Of a stretch of DNA of 64,000 bases, positions 42,610-54,124 are shown piece by piece. Source of the stretch: Rheum nobile. Taxonomy: Eukaryota; Streptophyta; Magnoliopsida; Caryophyllales; Polygonaceae. The translations under genes were made by a program, and so were the position numbers. Below the pieces are notes generated by a model. The model did not search any database, was not told the DNA's origin, and worked only from the letters and a program-made list of their open reading frames with translations. Every line of letters begins with the position of its first letter. Within the stretch, counting starts at the first letter, position 1. The stretch lies in contig WOAB01000103.1 of assembly GCA_027886185.1 (NCBI GenBank), forward strand, positions 1,240,001 to 1,304,000. The letters run 5' to 3'.

Positions 42610-45534
42610 TGTAATAACCCACTTAAAATAGAAGGGTAAAATAGTAATTATAAAGTGGTAAAAATAAAAGTTTTGAAATTTGTTTTATTTCTTTTAGAGG
42701 AAGAATTTAAACTTTCATGAACTTAGGTTCAAAGGTGGGTTATGATAATTTTTGTTACAAGTTATCATATGAATAATAATAGTATGGTGTTAAAATAAAT
42801 AAATAAATAAATAAATAAGTATAATAATGGTTATAATTTTAAATAATAATAAAGGACATAAGAATTATCATGTTATCCATAAAGAGATAAAGTAATACTT
42901 GTCCTAAGTAAGTTATCTCTTTAAGATAAGGATGCGGTTTAAATTATGGTTAACTTTATGTTAATCATAATTTAGATAAAACTTATTAAATTTGACCTAG
43001 AATATTTAAATCAAGTTTAACAAATTTTTATTAAGGATTTAAGTATGGTCAAATTCATAAGAAAAATAATTAAGCCTATCTTAATCTAAGTTAAATTTCT
43101 CTATAAATTAATTTTGGGGTTAAAATAATGACATTTTTTCCACAACTTAAGAAAGTTGGGCAGAAATGTGCAAATAGGCCAAATAGGGGGGGCGTGTGTA
43201 ATTAGCCCAAAAGTGGGTCTTCTTCCCCAAGTGAACAGCAGCCATAAAACGTGGGGCTTAAAGCTCTTCAATGGAGGATTTCGATCCTCCTTGGATCCGA
43301 TTGAGCCAATTAAAGGCTGTGCATTGAATACAAACTAATCATCCACGTAATTACTCCATCAATTGGATTGAATGTCATCCAAAATCATGGGTTTTGTTAA
43401 CGGCATTCCCACCTACAAGAAACCTATAAAATCCCTCCCAATAGAACCCCTAATTCATCCAATTTTGTCATCCAATCTCAAGAACCCTAAAAAACCCGAA
43501 ACCTTTATTCTTGGCCAAAATTCGAGCAAGTTAGAGCTTAAATCTTGCAATTGGTTGCACCACTATGACCGTCTGGGAGTCCTCTACAAAATCCCGAAGC
43601 TTCCACCGCCGGAGAACCACTTCCGGCCGCCAATTTGACCGGAATACGCAAGCAGCCACCAACGACGCCGATTTCGGGTATTTTCGGGATTTTTGTCCGA
43701 TTTTCAGTTTATTTCTATTATTATTTGGCTTAATTAAAGTTAATTAAATTAGTCTTAATTAATGAATAATAAGATGGAATTAATTTGATTTTAATAAAAT
43801 TAAAATTAAAATTATTTTGGGTATTATCTTAGACTATGAATGGTTAAAATATTAACTTTTCATTTGGATAATATTTTGGAGTAAAATTTCTGGACTTTAT
43901 AAATAAATTATAAGATTTATTTATTTATAAAAATTTTATTTAGAATATACGATTAATTTATTTTTAATCGTATAGATAATCGTCCTACTGATTAAGTCTT
44001 GAAAATTGAATCAATAGGAGATAAATTAATTCAATTTAAATCTTGAGACATATATACCCTTCAAAATTCAGTATTAAATAAATTATCTAATTATAATTTA
44101 TTTTTGTGTGATTTGGGTACGTCTCGGATTTGCCTCTAGAACGAAAATAGAGCAGAGATTCAAGTTGCTACTCGGAAACAACCGTCCCCGTGATACCGTT
44201 CATCTATCCGTGATTCGAGGCAAGTGACGGTTCGCTCTTGCTAATTTATTCCATATTTCCTTAATTTACAATTAATCTATTGTCTTAATTAAGTTGAGAT
44301 AAATATTCTTAATTTTTCTCGTTTGGAAACTTGTGTGTTAACGTGTTGTGTAAAATAAACTTTTTTATTAGGTTGTATATATGCTAGCTATAACCCTTAT
44401 ATATATTATTATTATTATAGGGTGCTAGATAATAATTGGTGTGGATTGTTGTGCTTTGGTGTGGATAATAATTGTTAGTTAGCATGAATATTTGTAGGAA
44501 CGCTATTACCTTGCGAGGTTTAGCTGTTTCTGTATAACTTGGTATTAGGAGGATAATTACCCTAATAATTTTGGTCATGATCTACCCTTAATTTATAAAA
44601 GTGGTGGTACACTTAGCTAGTTTCGAAATTCGGGATTCGTCCCATGTTATATATCTCATTGCGAGATTGGTGTAGATTAAAAGCTTTAATGTGAATGTGC
44701 GTTTTGAAAATAAATAAGATAAGTGCCGTTTTGCACATAATTAATATACCCTCGGGCGAGAAGTACAACGTGGAACCCGCCCGGTCTCTTGTCTAAAATA
44801 AGTTCCCTTTCCAATCTGGATTCGCATTACGCGGTGAGGTTGGTCGAGGACCCAAATATGCAACGAGATGTTTTTAAAACTTTGTGTGTGATAATATAAT
44901 GTTCTCAAACAAATTCATGTAATTTCCCATAAGACTCAATTCATTGGAGTCTTCTCTTTAATCATTCTTATTCATTCCTTTCGGTAGGAGTCTATAGTCA
45001 TATACCGTTCTCCGAGTTTTATTCGGGGAACAATGGTAGTGATTGTATACGACTACGAGAACCAATATGTTTTCACTCTTGCATAGTCTTTCATTAGACT
45101 AACCAACCGGTTTTATTCTTTGCATGGTTGGCTGGTGTCATCCGTTCTATACGACACATCCGAGGTTGGTCCCCGACGATTTGAAGTAACCAGTCGAAGA
45201 CGAAGGCTTGTAGTAGAAGATTTAAAGTGATATTGTTGTTTAGTCTCAATTTAATAAACACTTCTATAATTTAGTCATGTGTTTAGGGTTTTACTAGATG
45301 GCTTCCGCTGAAATTTTAATATAGTTGTAATCTACCATTCTCAAGTTACGAGAGGATTTTTAGTAAAAGATTGAGTTTATATATGAAAGTCTTTCGCTAT
45401 TCACTCTGTCATTATTTAACATTTATTTGTTTATTTAAGCTTAATTGTTCTGATTAAAGCCTAGGGTGACTTTGGACATTAACGTCTAAGGTCACTGGCG
45501 TGTGACACTACCGACATAAGTCAGGGGTATTACA
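42610..45534 (+). mobile_element. Solo LTR of a diverged Tekay-like family, TSD ATCTT
   Basis: 2925 bp from TGTAATAACCC to GGTATTACA, flanked by ATCTT at 42605-42609 and 45535-45539. Several blocks match the Tekay LTR at 607-3023, including GGCAAGTG.CGGTTCGCTCTTG, AGGTTGTATAT.TGCTAG, GAGAAGTACAACGTGGAA, TGCGGTGAGGTTGGTCG and CTAACCAACCGGTT. No internal sequence is left, so it arose by LTR-LTR recombination. Confidence 0.93.
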
Positions 45535-45539
45535 ATCTT

Positions 45540-46130
45540 TTTCAAAAAAAATCCTTGTTTTTGTTTAAATCTAATATAGATAGGTTAATGGGGTAAATAA
45601 ATGTCTTATTGGATCTGATAGTACATCAATAAAAAGTCCCAATTGTTACAAGTTCACTTAACAACCCAAAATTTGAAGAAATTTACAAAATAGTAAGTTT
45701 CCCTAGAATCTTACGATTCTATATAGAATTTCGATTCTCCTGATTCTTACGATCCTATTACGATACGAGTATGATTCAACCACGTACGTACAATTATTTC
45801 CATACGATTTGAATTTTACATGTCTTGGATCGTAGAATCATACCACTCTACGACCAGATTGCAATTTTAAAACATTGATTGAGAGATTTCAGATTCATTC
45901 AGTATCTTTGGTTCTTTAATCGGATAAAAAAAATGAGTTTTGATTTCATTCCCCCCTACTAGATCGAGTAGGTTAACACAAACCAGTTTACTTGATTTGT
46001 TACTCTTATTAGAGAAAAGTTACGAAGAGGAAGGGTTCCAAGGAGAGAACCAAGAGCGTGCCATTGCCCACGACCGTCGGATCTCGAAAAATCAACATTT
46101 CAGATCACGGAAAAATTAAATATGCGAAAA
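45540..46130. other. AT-rich non-coding stretch
   Basis: It contains TTACGATTCTA and related phrases at 45700-45860, loosely inverted relative to 41690-41815. This could be the diverged ends of a DNA element into which the solo LTR inserted. No TSD was confirmed. Confidence 0.4.
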
Positions 46131-47060
46131 AAGAATTTTTGTGCACACACGATATATCTGTGTGCATATATAAAAATAACATACATCGATACGCTACTTT
46201 AGAGTCCTCATGACTTAATCAAAATAGAACTTCTTGTTGTAATCCTTTTTTAGTTAGGATCACGTGAGGATGGGCACGTATGAGAGGAGTGAAGACGGCC
46301 GTGAGCCGTCGGATCAAGAAAACAAATGTACATTAAAGATCGTAGTTTCATTAAAAGGCAACAAAATCAAAAAAATGGGGAAAAATTCATCACGGACGGA
46401 TTTTATGTGAAAAAATGCATACCATGTGCACACGTATGTTGTTTCATATGCCTACACGTTGTTTTATATGCACACATAAGTTATTTTCATGTGCACACAC
46501 CGGTCATTTTTATATACACACATAGGTTATTTTCATGTATTTTTATACATATGCATACATCTTATTTCATATGCACATTTAGGTTATTTTATATGCACAC
46601 ATAGGTTATTTTCATATGCTTATAGGTTATATTCGTAGGTTTTATACATATGCACACATTTGTTATTTCACATCCACACATGTGTTGTTTCACAGACACA
46701 CGTGTTGTTTCATATGCACGCATAACACGTAGTATATTTCATATGAACATATAAGGGTTCGTATGGATTCCTAAAATAATGCATTAAGTTACATTATCTA
46801 ATTTATCTTGCATTAACATAGCAATTTAATGCAAGATAATGCATTTTAATACATTATTTATGGACATCCAAACAGACCCTAAGTTATTTCGCATGTACAC
46901 GATAGTATATTTCATATGCACACGATAGTATTTTCATATACACACATTGTTTATTTCATATGAACATATGAGTTTTAAGACATGCGCACGATACTGCATT
47001 TCACATGCACATAGTAGTGTATTTCATATGCACACAAATATGTACTATGTGTGCACAAGA
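46130..47060. repeat. Degenerate CATATGCACACATAGGTTATTTT array
   Basis: Many imperfect copies of a 20-30 bp unit run to about 47040. They are interrupted by a Tourist-like MITE at 46755-46879. The unit is the reverse complement of the array at 47690-48060. Confidence 0.75.
46755..46879. mobile_element. Tourist-like MITE (PIF/Harbinger), TSD TAA
   Basis: 125 bp with ends GGGTTCGTATGGATTCC and ...GGACATCCAAACAGACCC. TAA flanks it at 46752-46754 and 46880-46882. The interior is rich in TAATGCA palindromic phrases. Confidence 0.7.
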
Positions 47061-47690
47061 ATTCGTTTCTTCAATAAATTCAGCCGTGTCGAAGTTTTGG
47101 CGAATTTACGAATTTTTCCCATTTAGTGACATGCACGATCTGGGTCGTCCTTTCCTAGCGATCCGACGGTTGTGGATCGTTCTCATTCCTCTTATCTACA
47201 ACCATCCTCACTGGATCTTTTCCCATCCTTTTTCACCATCATCAATCAAAAATGCGTTGATTTGATAGCTCTAGTCTTGGTAGTGTTTTCATTTCGCCAA
47301 CTTAATAAATGCGGGAACCTTTACCAAACATAATCTCGTGTAATAGTTCTGACGATTTGTAATCTACTTTAGAGTCATCACGACTTAATCAGAAGATAAC
47401 TTCGTGTTGTAATCCTTTTCCGCCATCGTCAATAAAAGAACAAGTTGATTTGATAACTTGAGTCTTAGTAGTGTTTCATTTCGCCGACCAACTTAATAAA
47501 CACAGGAACCTACACTTCTCTCTCTCTTTCTTTTTGACGTCACCATGCTCCCCCCTCCATTTGGCAACATGGGGGTAAAAAAAAAAAAGGGGGGGGGGGG
47601 GGGGGGGGGGGGGGTTGACCGACAATTACTAGCAATACAAGCTTCATGCAAGCGAGTTGCAGCCTGATACGTGTGCATATGCAAAAACTT
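47061..47690. repeat. Centre of the inverted arrays, with direct repeats
   Basis: The phrase AGTCTTGGTAGTGTTTTCATTTCGCC and flanks (47236-47330) recur at 47435-47510. ACTTTAGAGTC.TCA.GACTTAATCA at 46194 recurs at 47368. No gene is supported. Confidence 0.6.
47577..47614. repeat. Homopolymer A12-G26
   Basis: Twelve A are followed by 26 G. Such a long G tract is rare in plant DNA. It is either a slippage product or an assembly artefact. Confidence 0.9.
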
Positions 47691-48060
47691 GTTTGTGCGT
47701 TAATCTTCGTGTGTATATGAAATAATCATATGTATGCATGTGAAACAACATATGTATACATGTGAAATAACATGCGTGCATGTGAAATATACTATGTGTC
47801 ACTGTGTGTGCATATGTATAAAAATCAACAAAAATAACCTACGTGCATATGAAAATGACCTATGTGTGCATGTGAAAATAACCTACGTATGCATATGAAA
47901 AATATGTGTGCATATGTATAAAAACCTATGAAAATAACCTATGTGTGCATATAAAAATGATCGATGTGTGCATATGAAAATAACTTATGTGTGCATATGA
48001 AACAACATATGTAATCATATGAAACAACACATGTGTTCATATGATACGCATTTTTTCACA
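47690..48060. repeat. Degenerate GTGCATATGAAAATAACCTATG array
   Basis: This array is in inverted orientation relative to 46130-47060, so the two could pair as an imperfect foldback with a centre of about 0.6 kb. Confidence 0.75.
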
Positions 48061-48366
48061 TAAAATTCACATGTGCCAAATTTTCACCGAAGTTTTCCCT
48101 TTTAATAAATATGTGATCTGAAACATTTATTTTTCTAAATCCAACAGATGTGGACTGTAATCGTTTCTTTCTTAGGCGGCCATCCGCACGAGAACTTGAC
48201 CCTCTTATTATATCGTTTATCGATTTTTCTTAGGGCATAGGTTAAGATCTCATATGTAAGAAGATTTGATTAGGTATTAAGTTTTTATAATTTTTTAAAT
48301 TTTTTATTAAAGGGTTCACCATTTTCTATTTATGGTTTATTTTTCTAAATAATGTTTAGGTAAGTC

Positions 48367-48969
48367 CAGGGGCGGACGCAGGATTGTAGTCCAGTGAGGG
48401 ATAAAATCTTGAAGAGTAAAATATTACCGTCTACCTTACACAAAATCCTAATCCGTTATTTTTAATTCTACCATCTATTTTACACAAACAATCTCAATTT
48501 CAAACAACAAACTCTATATCCAAACTTCAAATGAAATTTTACTCAAAATTGAAAAAAAATTACACAAATTAAACAAATTTCATCATTACAGACTACTTTC
48601 ACTGTGCAATCTCAACAAATTTGTATAAAAATTAATTTGTAAAATTTACAAATCCATAAACCCTAAAGTTTGAAAGTTTTAACACAAATAAGGGTAAATA
48701 TAGTGAAAATATTACATATCTTATTGAAAAATTGTGTGCAAATTTGGATAAATTTTAGTATTTTTGAGAATTATAATCCTATGTAAAAATATTTTAAAAA
48801 TTTGAAAACTACAAAAATTAGTTTGAAATTTTTGAAGAAATATTTTAGAAAATTTAAAAAAAAACTTTGGGTGAGGAAAAAGAAATCCCGTATAAATTTA
48901 AAATAAAATCTTTTTAAAATTCCAGTGAGAGCTACATCCCCCACTGGACCCCACCTGCATCCGCCCTTG
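48367..48969. mobile_element. hAT-type MITE, TSD GGTAAGTC
   Basis: 603 bp with ends CAGGGGCGGACGCAGG and the complement of CAAGGGCGGATGCAGG. The subterminal regions also pair (GTCCAGTG...CACTGGAC). The 8-bp duplication is at 48359-48366 and 48970-48977. It is AT-rich and non-coding, and its interior resembles 39940-40240. Confidence 0.9.
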
Positions 48970-49360
48970 GGTAAGTCATCACTAACTTTGGTAAACTATG
49001 GTATATATTATAAGCGTCTTTTCTAACCTATATCGTTTAGATACACTATTTACATATATGTATTCTAAAATCACCAGATTGACTACTTATATTTATATAA
49101 TTAACGAATGCCCTCCTCGAACTCGATTGATTTGATTAATAAGTTTGGTTTGAAATTATACATCAAACATAATAAGTGCTTTGAAATTCAAATTATTTTG
49201 TAGTACGACGTCTATATTAAAAAAAAATCAACTTTTTTTTTTGGTCGAAGAAGAGGTAACACTCTTCAAAACTTTATTGAAAGGCAAAAGACCACGCTAC
49301 AAAGTCATACGAGGAAGCGCATGCCCCCGGATATCATCAGAGACAAAAGAAACAACACAA

Positions 49361-50925
49361 CTAGGCATAGAACTTAAAATATGACACCCTAAAGGAAAAA
49401 AAAGAAGTAAAACTAGCAAGATGGTCAACGATAGAGTTCGCCTCCCGAAAAGTATGACGGAACTGAATAGACCAATCCATACGAAGAAAGCCTTGGCAAT
49501 GGGAAACCAGGCTGGACAAGGGGTGACACCGATCCAGATCACGGCGATTGATCAAAGAGATGGCAAGAAGAGAATTCGACTCCAGAATCACTCTCCGGAA
49601 CCCACAATCCCAAGCGAGCCTCAGCCCCTGCAAAATGCCCCATAACTCCGCAGCAAGCACAAAACAACTACCAATATGATGAACAAAACCACACATCCAA
49701 TGACCATCTGAATCACGAATGACACCACCAGCCAAAGCGACACGAATAGCGTTAACAACGCCATCAGTATTGACCTTAACCCATTCGCCCAACGGTCTAC
49801 TCCAGCAAATAAGGACCTCAGTCCTAGAGATGGGAGCCGAACTATTATCACCAGAGGAACTCAGAGCATAAGTATAATCACGGGCATAGTTAAGCACAAA
49901 CGATGCCTTACACCCCTGAAAATCCTTACCCGAAAAGACCTTCTCATTCCTCCAATTCCATAACCATCAGAGACCACAAGCAAAAACAGCCGACCACGGG
50001 CCAACACCGTCAAGTACAACCGACGAGGTAAGATTAACACGACACCAACATGCATAACCGTCAAAGAAGGAATTAGACAGCGAATTAGGATCATTACAAT
50101 TCCTCCAAAGCGCACTGGCGGTAGGGCAACGTCTAAAGAGGTGGTCCAGAGACTCCGCCAAGTTCGAGCATAAGGAGCATGAGTCCCCATTAGCGATATG
50201 TCTTCTCACTCTCTCTTCATTAGTCATAATTCTACCATGAATAACCAACCAGATAAATGCGCGCACGTGCTCCGGCACACGAAGCTTCCAGATAGCAGCA
50301 AAGACCTGCCCATCAGCGGTACCACCCTCAGCATGAATCAATTTATATCCCGACACCACCATATAACATCCATGAGAGGTAAGGTGCCAACTGAGTTCAT
50401 CTTTAGCATCCAGCTCAAACGAGATGGCAACCGCCGCAAGCCTCATCAAGGCCATTGCCGGGAGCAGACCCGAGAGACTCTCCCACCGCCACCCAGAATC
50501 GGAATTCAAGAAAGAACAAACAGCAAGATCAAGTTGCTCCTCACTAACAGGCTGAATAGCGACATCCAACAAGCAAATATCCAGCAACCAAACATCCCTC
50601 CAAAAGCGGATTGACTTCCCATCCCCAAGAAGCCAGCAACAACCAAGGGAAATAACATTCTTCACACCCATCTTGATGCTACACCATATATGTGACCCAT
50701 GCGCAGCCCCAATCTCATTCCTAACATATTTGGATTTAATTACATCAATCCATGGTTTATTATCCTCCATAATAAAGCGCCACCCGAGCTTAACGACGAG
50801 AGCAATATTCAAATCCGCCATCGATCTTAGACCAAGACCCCCATTACACTTAGCTCTGCACACCTCAGACCACGAGACAAGGTGCATACGACGGTGACCT
50901 TCTGAACTCCCCCAAATAAAGCCTC
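49361..50925 (-). pseudogene. LINE ORF2 3' part: zinc-binding domain and RNase H
   Basis: At 50887-49967 the zinc-binding RT tail reads RAKCNGGLGLRSM, then WKLRVPEHVRAFIWL and CSLCSNLAESLDHLFRRCP. At 49897-49361 an RNase H-like domain follows (VKVNTDGVVN, ELWGILQGLRLAWDCGFRRVILESNS, REANSIVDHLA). A frame change separates the two blocks near 49930. The upstream sequence continues at 52669 across the insert: SLIRG joins FIWGSSEGHRRM. Confidence 0.85.
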
Positions 50926-51215
50926 TGATATGCGGTATTTTACATAGCGCAACTAGTAGTTATTAGCATAGTTTTGTGGAGATTTTGGCTCGGTTTTGGA
51001 GCTAAGTCGATGCTTGAGGTGCGGAGCTACGTTATGATTATTTGGAAGCACTTGCATGTTGAGGACGAGGCTCGAGGTTTCCTTAAAAATGTCCGCTCAA
51101 TTTCTGGATCACAATCAACAATCAAAGAATCAGTAGCACGGGTGTGAACCATACAAATGGTTCACACCAAAGGGTTGACAAACAAACAATTACAAAGAAA
51201 AGAACAAATATTAAC

Positions 51216-51233
51216 TCCCCGGCAACGGCGCCA
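51216..51233 (-). other. tRNA-Asp primer-binding site of the aberrant element
   Basis: The minus strand reads TGGCGCCGTTGCCGGGGA, 4 bp from the LTR end. It is identical to the primer site at 19669-19686. Confidence 0.92.
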
Positions 51234-51382
51234 AATTTGATAGCGTATTTTCAGTCGTTGTACACTATCAAAGAAATCCTAAAATGCAACTAGAGTATAG
51301 CATGCAAGTAAGGAGTCGTACCCAAGGGAGTAACACGTCAATTTCAATGCAATTGCTAATTTATCAACTTCAAAGGACAAAT

Positions 51383-51400
51383 GGGGGGGGGGGGGGGGGG
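51383..51400. repeat. G18 homopolymer inside the aberrant LTR
   Basis: A run of 18 G follows CAAAT. It is the second long G tract in the window. Confidence 0.9.
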
Positions 51401-52668
51401 TTTGGTTTTGTACTAAAACTACTCAATTGCAATAGCATAAAAATCAAGATTAAACAATGGGAGAAAGAGGTTTCACCTAGCAAGTTTCCACACATCAATT
51501 AACCAAGTTGCAATTCCGGTTCATCTCATGTTCATCATAATCCTATGGATTTGTCCCAATTCTGATTTTTTGTATATTAACAATCCAACCGGTCTTGCTA
51601 ATACTTACTAATTGAAAACCTAGAAGACCTCCTAAGTTGATTCAATCAATAACATAGGGCATAAGAAATAATGGATTGCAAGCAAAGACTCAACACCGCA
51701 AGTATGACATGCAAATCAATTTCCTTTTCACAATTGAATTCAATATACCAATTTCATGCAATTGTGGTTGCTACAAGTGATTAGGGATTCCACCGTCTAT
51801 CCCTATTCTAGCAATTAGAAAACTATAAAATCGAACTAGGATGTCAATCTAGCCAACAATATAGAAATCCGAATTATGCTCAAGGAAATCAATACAAAAA
51901 TCCAAAGGGACGAACAAGAGATAAAACCTTACAACTGAATTAATCGAGTGCTTCCACGCTAGGCAAAACAAGGGTCTTAGTTCCGGTTCATGTTCTTCAC
52001 GAAATCCAAAACCATGGAGAAAACTAGAAAAAACGTTCTTGAGAAAAACAAAGAAAGAAAAGAGATGGAAAAGATAGATGATGAGAGGAGAGAGAGGGGA
52101 TGGTGATAGATCCATGAATGTCTGCCAAAAACGTGCTAATCTAACCTAAACTGACAAACAAAACGTCTGAATTGATTAAGGGAAAACAAAACGTCAAGCA
52201 AAAAAGGAAATCGGGAAAGTTCAGAAACGCCAGAGACGCGACCGGACGCGATCGCTTCCGCTCGCCGTTTCGCCTCGCCAAAGATCAGAACTTCCTGGAG
52301 CAAAAACGCGACCACCGGCGATCGCCGCCGCCCGCCGCCACTCGCGGCCAGTCGCGTCCACCCGCCGCCGCCTGCTCGCGTCAGCCAGCTCCAGCCCAGC
52401 CCGCGTCGGCCCGCGGTGGGTCGCCATGGCCCGCGTCAAGCTGCTTCTCCTAGCTTCAATGTCGTCTCTTCATGTCAGCCCGGCTCCTCGAGCGTCTTCT
52501 CGCCAAGGAAACCTCGAGCCTCGTCCTCAACATGCAAGTGCTTCCAAATAATCATAATGTAGCTCCGCACCTCAAGCATCGACTTAGCTCCAAAACCGAG
52601 CCAAAATCTCCACAAAACTATGCTAATAACTACTAGTTGCGCTATGTAAAATACCGCGTATCAGCCTC

Positions 52669-54119
52669 TGATAAGAGAATCGATCCGATGAGACACCGAA
52701 GCAGGGAGCAGCACCATCGCCATAGTATACACAGGAATCGACGACATAACATATTTAACGAGTGTAATCCTCCCCGCGAAGCTCAGCATCCTACTCTTCC
52801 AACCATTCAGTTTGGCGGTAATTTTGTCCAGAAGAGGCCTAAACGAATCTTTGCTCACACGAGAATGCATAATGGGCATGCCAAGGTATGACCCGAGGTC
52901 ATGGGTGACGGTAAAGCCACTAATACCATAGAGACGTCTAGCAAGCCCTGATCCCACATTAGGTGAAACAAAGATCCGGGACTTCTCAGAGCTAACCTCA
53001 AGCCAGAAGAATGACGGAAAATATTGAGAATACCCAAGATAGTGTTCAGTTGACTCACCGAAGCCTCATCAATTAACATGATAACATCCGCAAAGAGAAT
53101 ATGAGAGAATTTAGCACCGCCACGAGCAACAGAAATCGGCTTCCAATCCCCATTAACAACAGCCTAGTCAATCATTTGGCTAAGCCGCTCAATACAGAGA
53201 ACGAACAAATAGGGGGAGATGGGACCCCCTAGAAAATACCCCTAGTCAGGACAAAAGACTCGGTAACCTCCCCATTCCAGATCAATCTCATGGAGGTAGA
53301 AGAGATACATTCACGAAGCCATCGAACCCACATGGCAGGAAAACCAGCATCGGACAAGGAATCCTCAACAAAGTCCCAGCGCAGCCTGTCGTAGGCCTTT
53401 TTGAGGTCAAGTTTAAGGAGCATACAGCCCTTAGCTCCTTGCTTCTTCTGCATCGAGCACACAATCTCCTGAGCAACAATAATATTATCAGTGATAAAGC
53501 GACCTGACACAAAGCTGCCCTGCATGGGACTAATCAACCGGGGAATGACACGCTGGATGCGAGCAACCATGCATTTAGTAATCACCTTATACACCACATT
53601 ACACAATGCAATCGGCCTAAACTGGGAAATCAATTCAGGTTTATTAACCTTGGCAATTAAGGTAATCAGAGTCTTGTTCAAACCCGCAGGCAACTTCCCC
53701 GTAGCAAAGAAGTTCTGAACTGAGGCAATAACTGAAGAGACAACGATGTGCCAACATTTCTGGAAGAAAATGGGTTGAAACCCATCACTACCCGGTGACT
53801 TAAGAGCACCCATCTTACTCACAGCAGTGTGGATCTCTTGGGAACTAAAGGGGCAGAGAGAGCCAACAAATCCACATGATCAAGGGTCGGAAAGCAACCA
53901 CGAGGGATAGTGATGGGCACCCGATTGCCATCAGGGAGGTGATAGAGATTTGCAAAGAAGCCCACAGCCAACTCCTCCAAAGCAGATTTGTCATCAACCC
54001 AGTTCTCATCGTCGATATGCAAGGCCTCCACCTTATTGCGTTTATGTCGAACAATGGTAGATGCTTGAAAAAGGAGGTATTCCGTTCGCCCGACACTAGC
54101 CAAAGCTCACGTGATTTTT
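52669..54119 (-). pseudogene. LINE ORF2 reverse transcriptase, inactive
   Basis: The RT reads SPGSDGFQPIFFQKCW, LITLIAKVNKPELISQFRPIALCNVVYKVI, MQGSFVSGRFITDNI, LKLDLKKAYDRL and, after a stop, GGPISPYLFVL. TAG stops are at 53229-53231 (after GIF) and 53164-53166. The active-site FADD has lost one Asp codon and reads FADV at about 53084-53095. Frameshifts lie near 53000 and 53825. The 54103-53825 block is the linker between the endonuclease and RT (STIVRHKRNKVEAL). Confidence 0.88.
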
Positions 54120-54124
54120 GTTTC

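Larger units (their letters stand above)
50926..52663 (-). mobile_element. Aberrant Athila-type insertion with inverted LTR ends, TSD GCCTC
   Basis: On the minus strand it starts with a full LTR (52663-51238, 1426 bp, TGATACGCGG...CGCTATCA). A tRNA-Asp primer site (51233-51216) and about 130 bp of Athila-like leader and gag start (GGTTCACACCCGTGCTACT) follow. At 51084 it jumps to an inverted copy of the first 159 bp of the same LTR, ending at 50926. The two 159-bp ends are reverse complements with two differences. GCCTC flanks both sides (50921-50925, 52664-52668). It looks like a TIR transposon but is an LTR element with two U3 ends. Confidence 0.88.

Noticed and set aside
50926..52663. Mutator-like transposon with 159-bp TIRs
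   Set aside because: The interior has an LTR end, a tRNA-Asp primer site and an Athila gag start, and the duplication is 5 bp rather than 9 bp.
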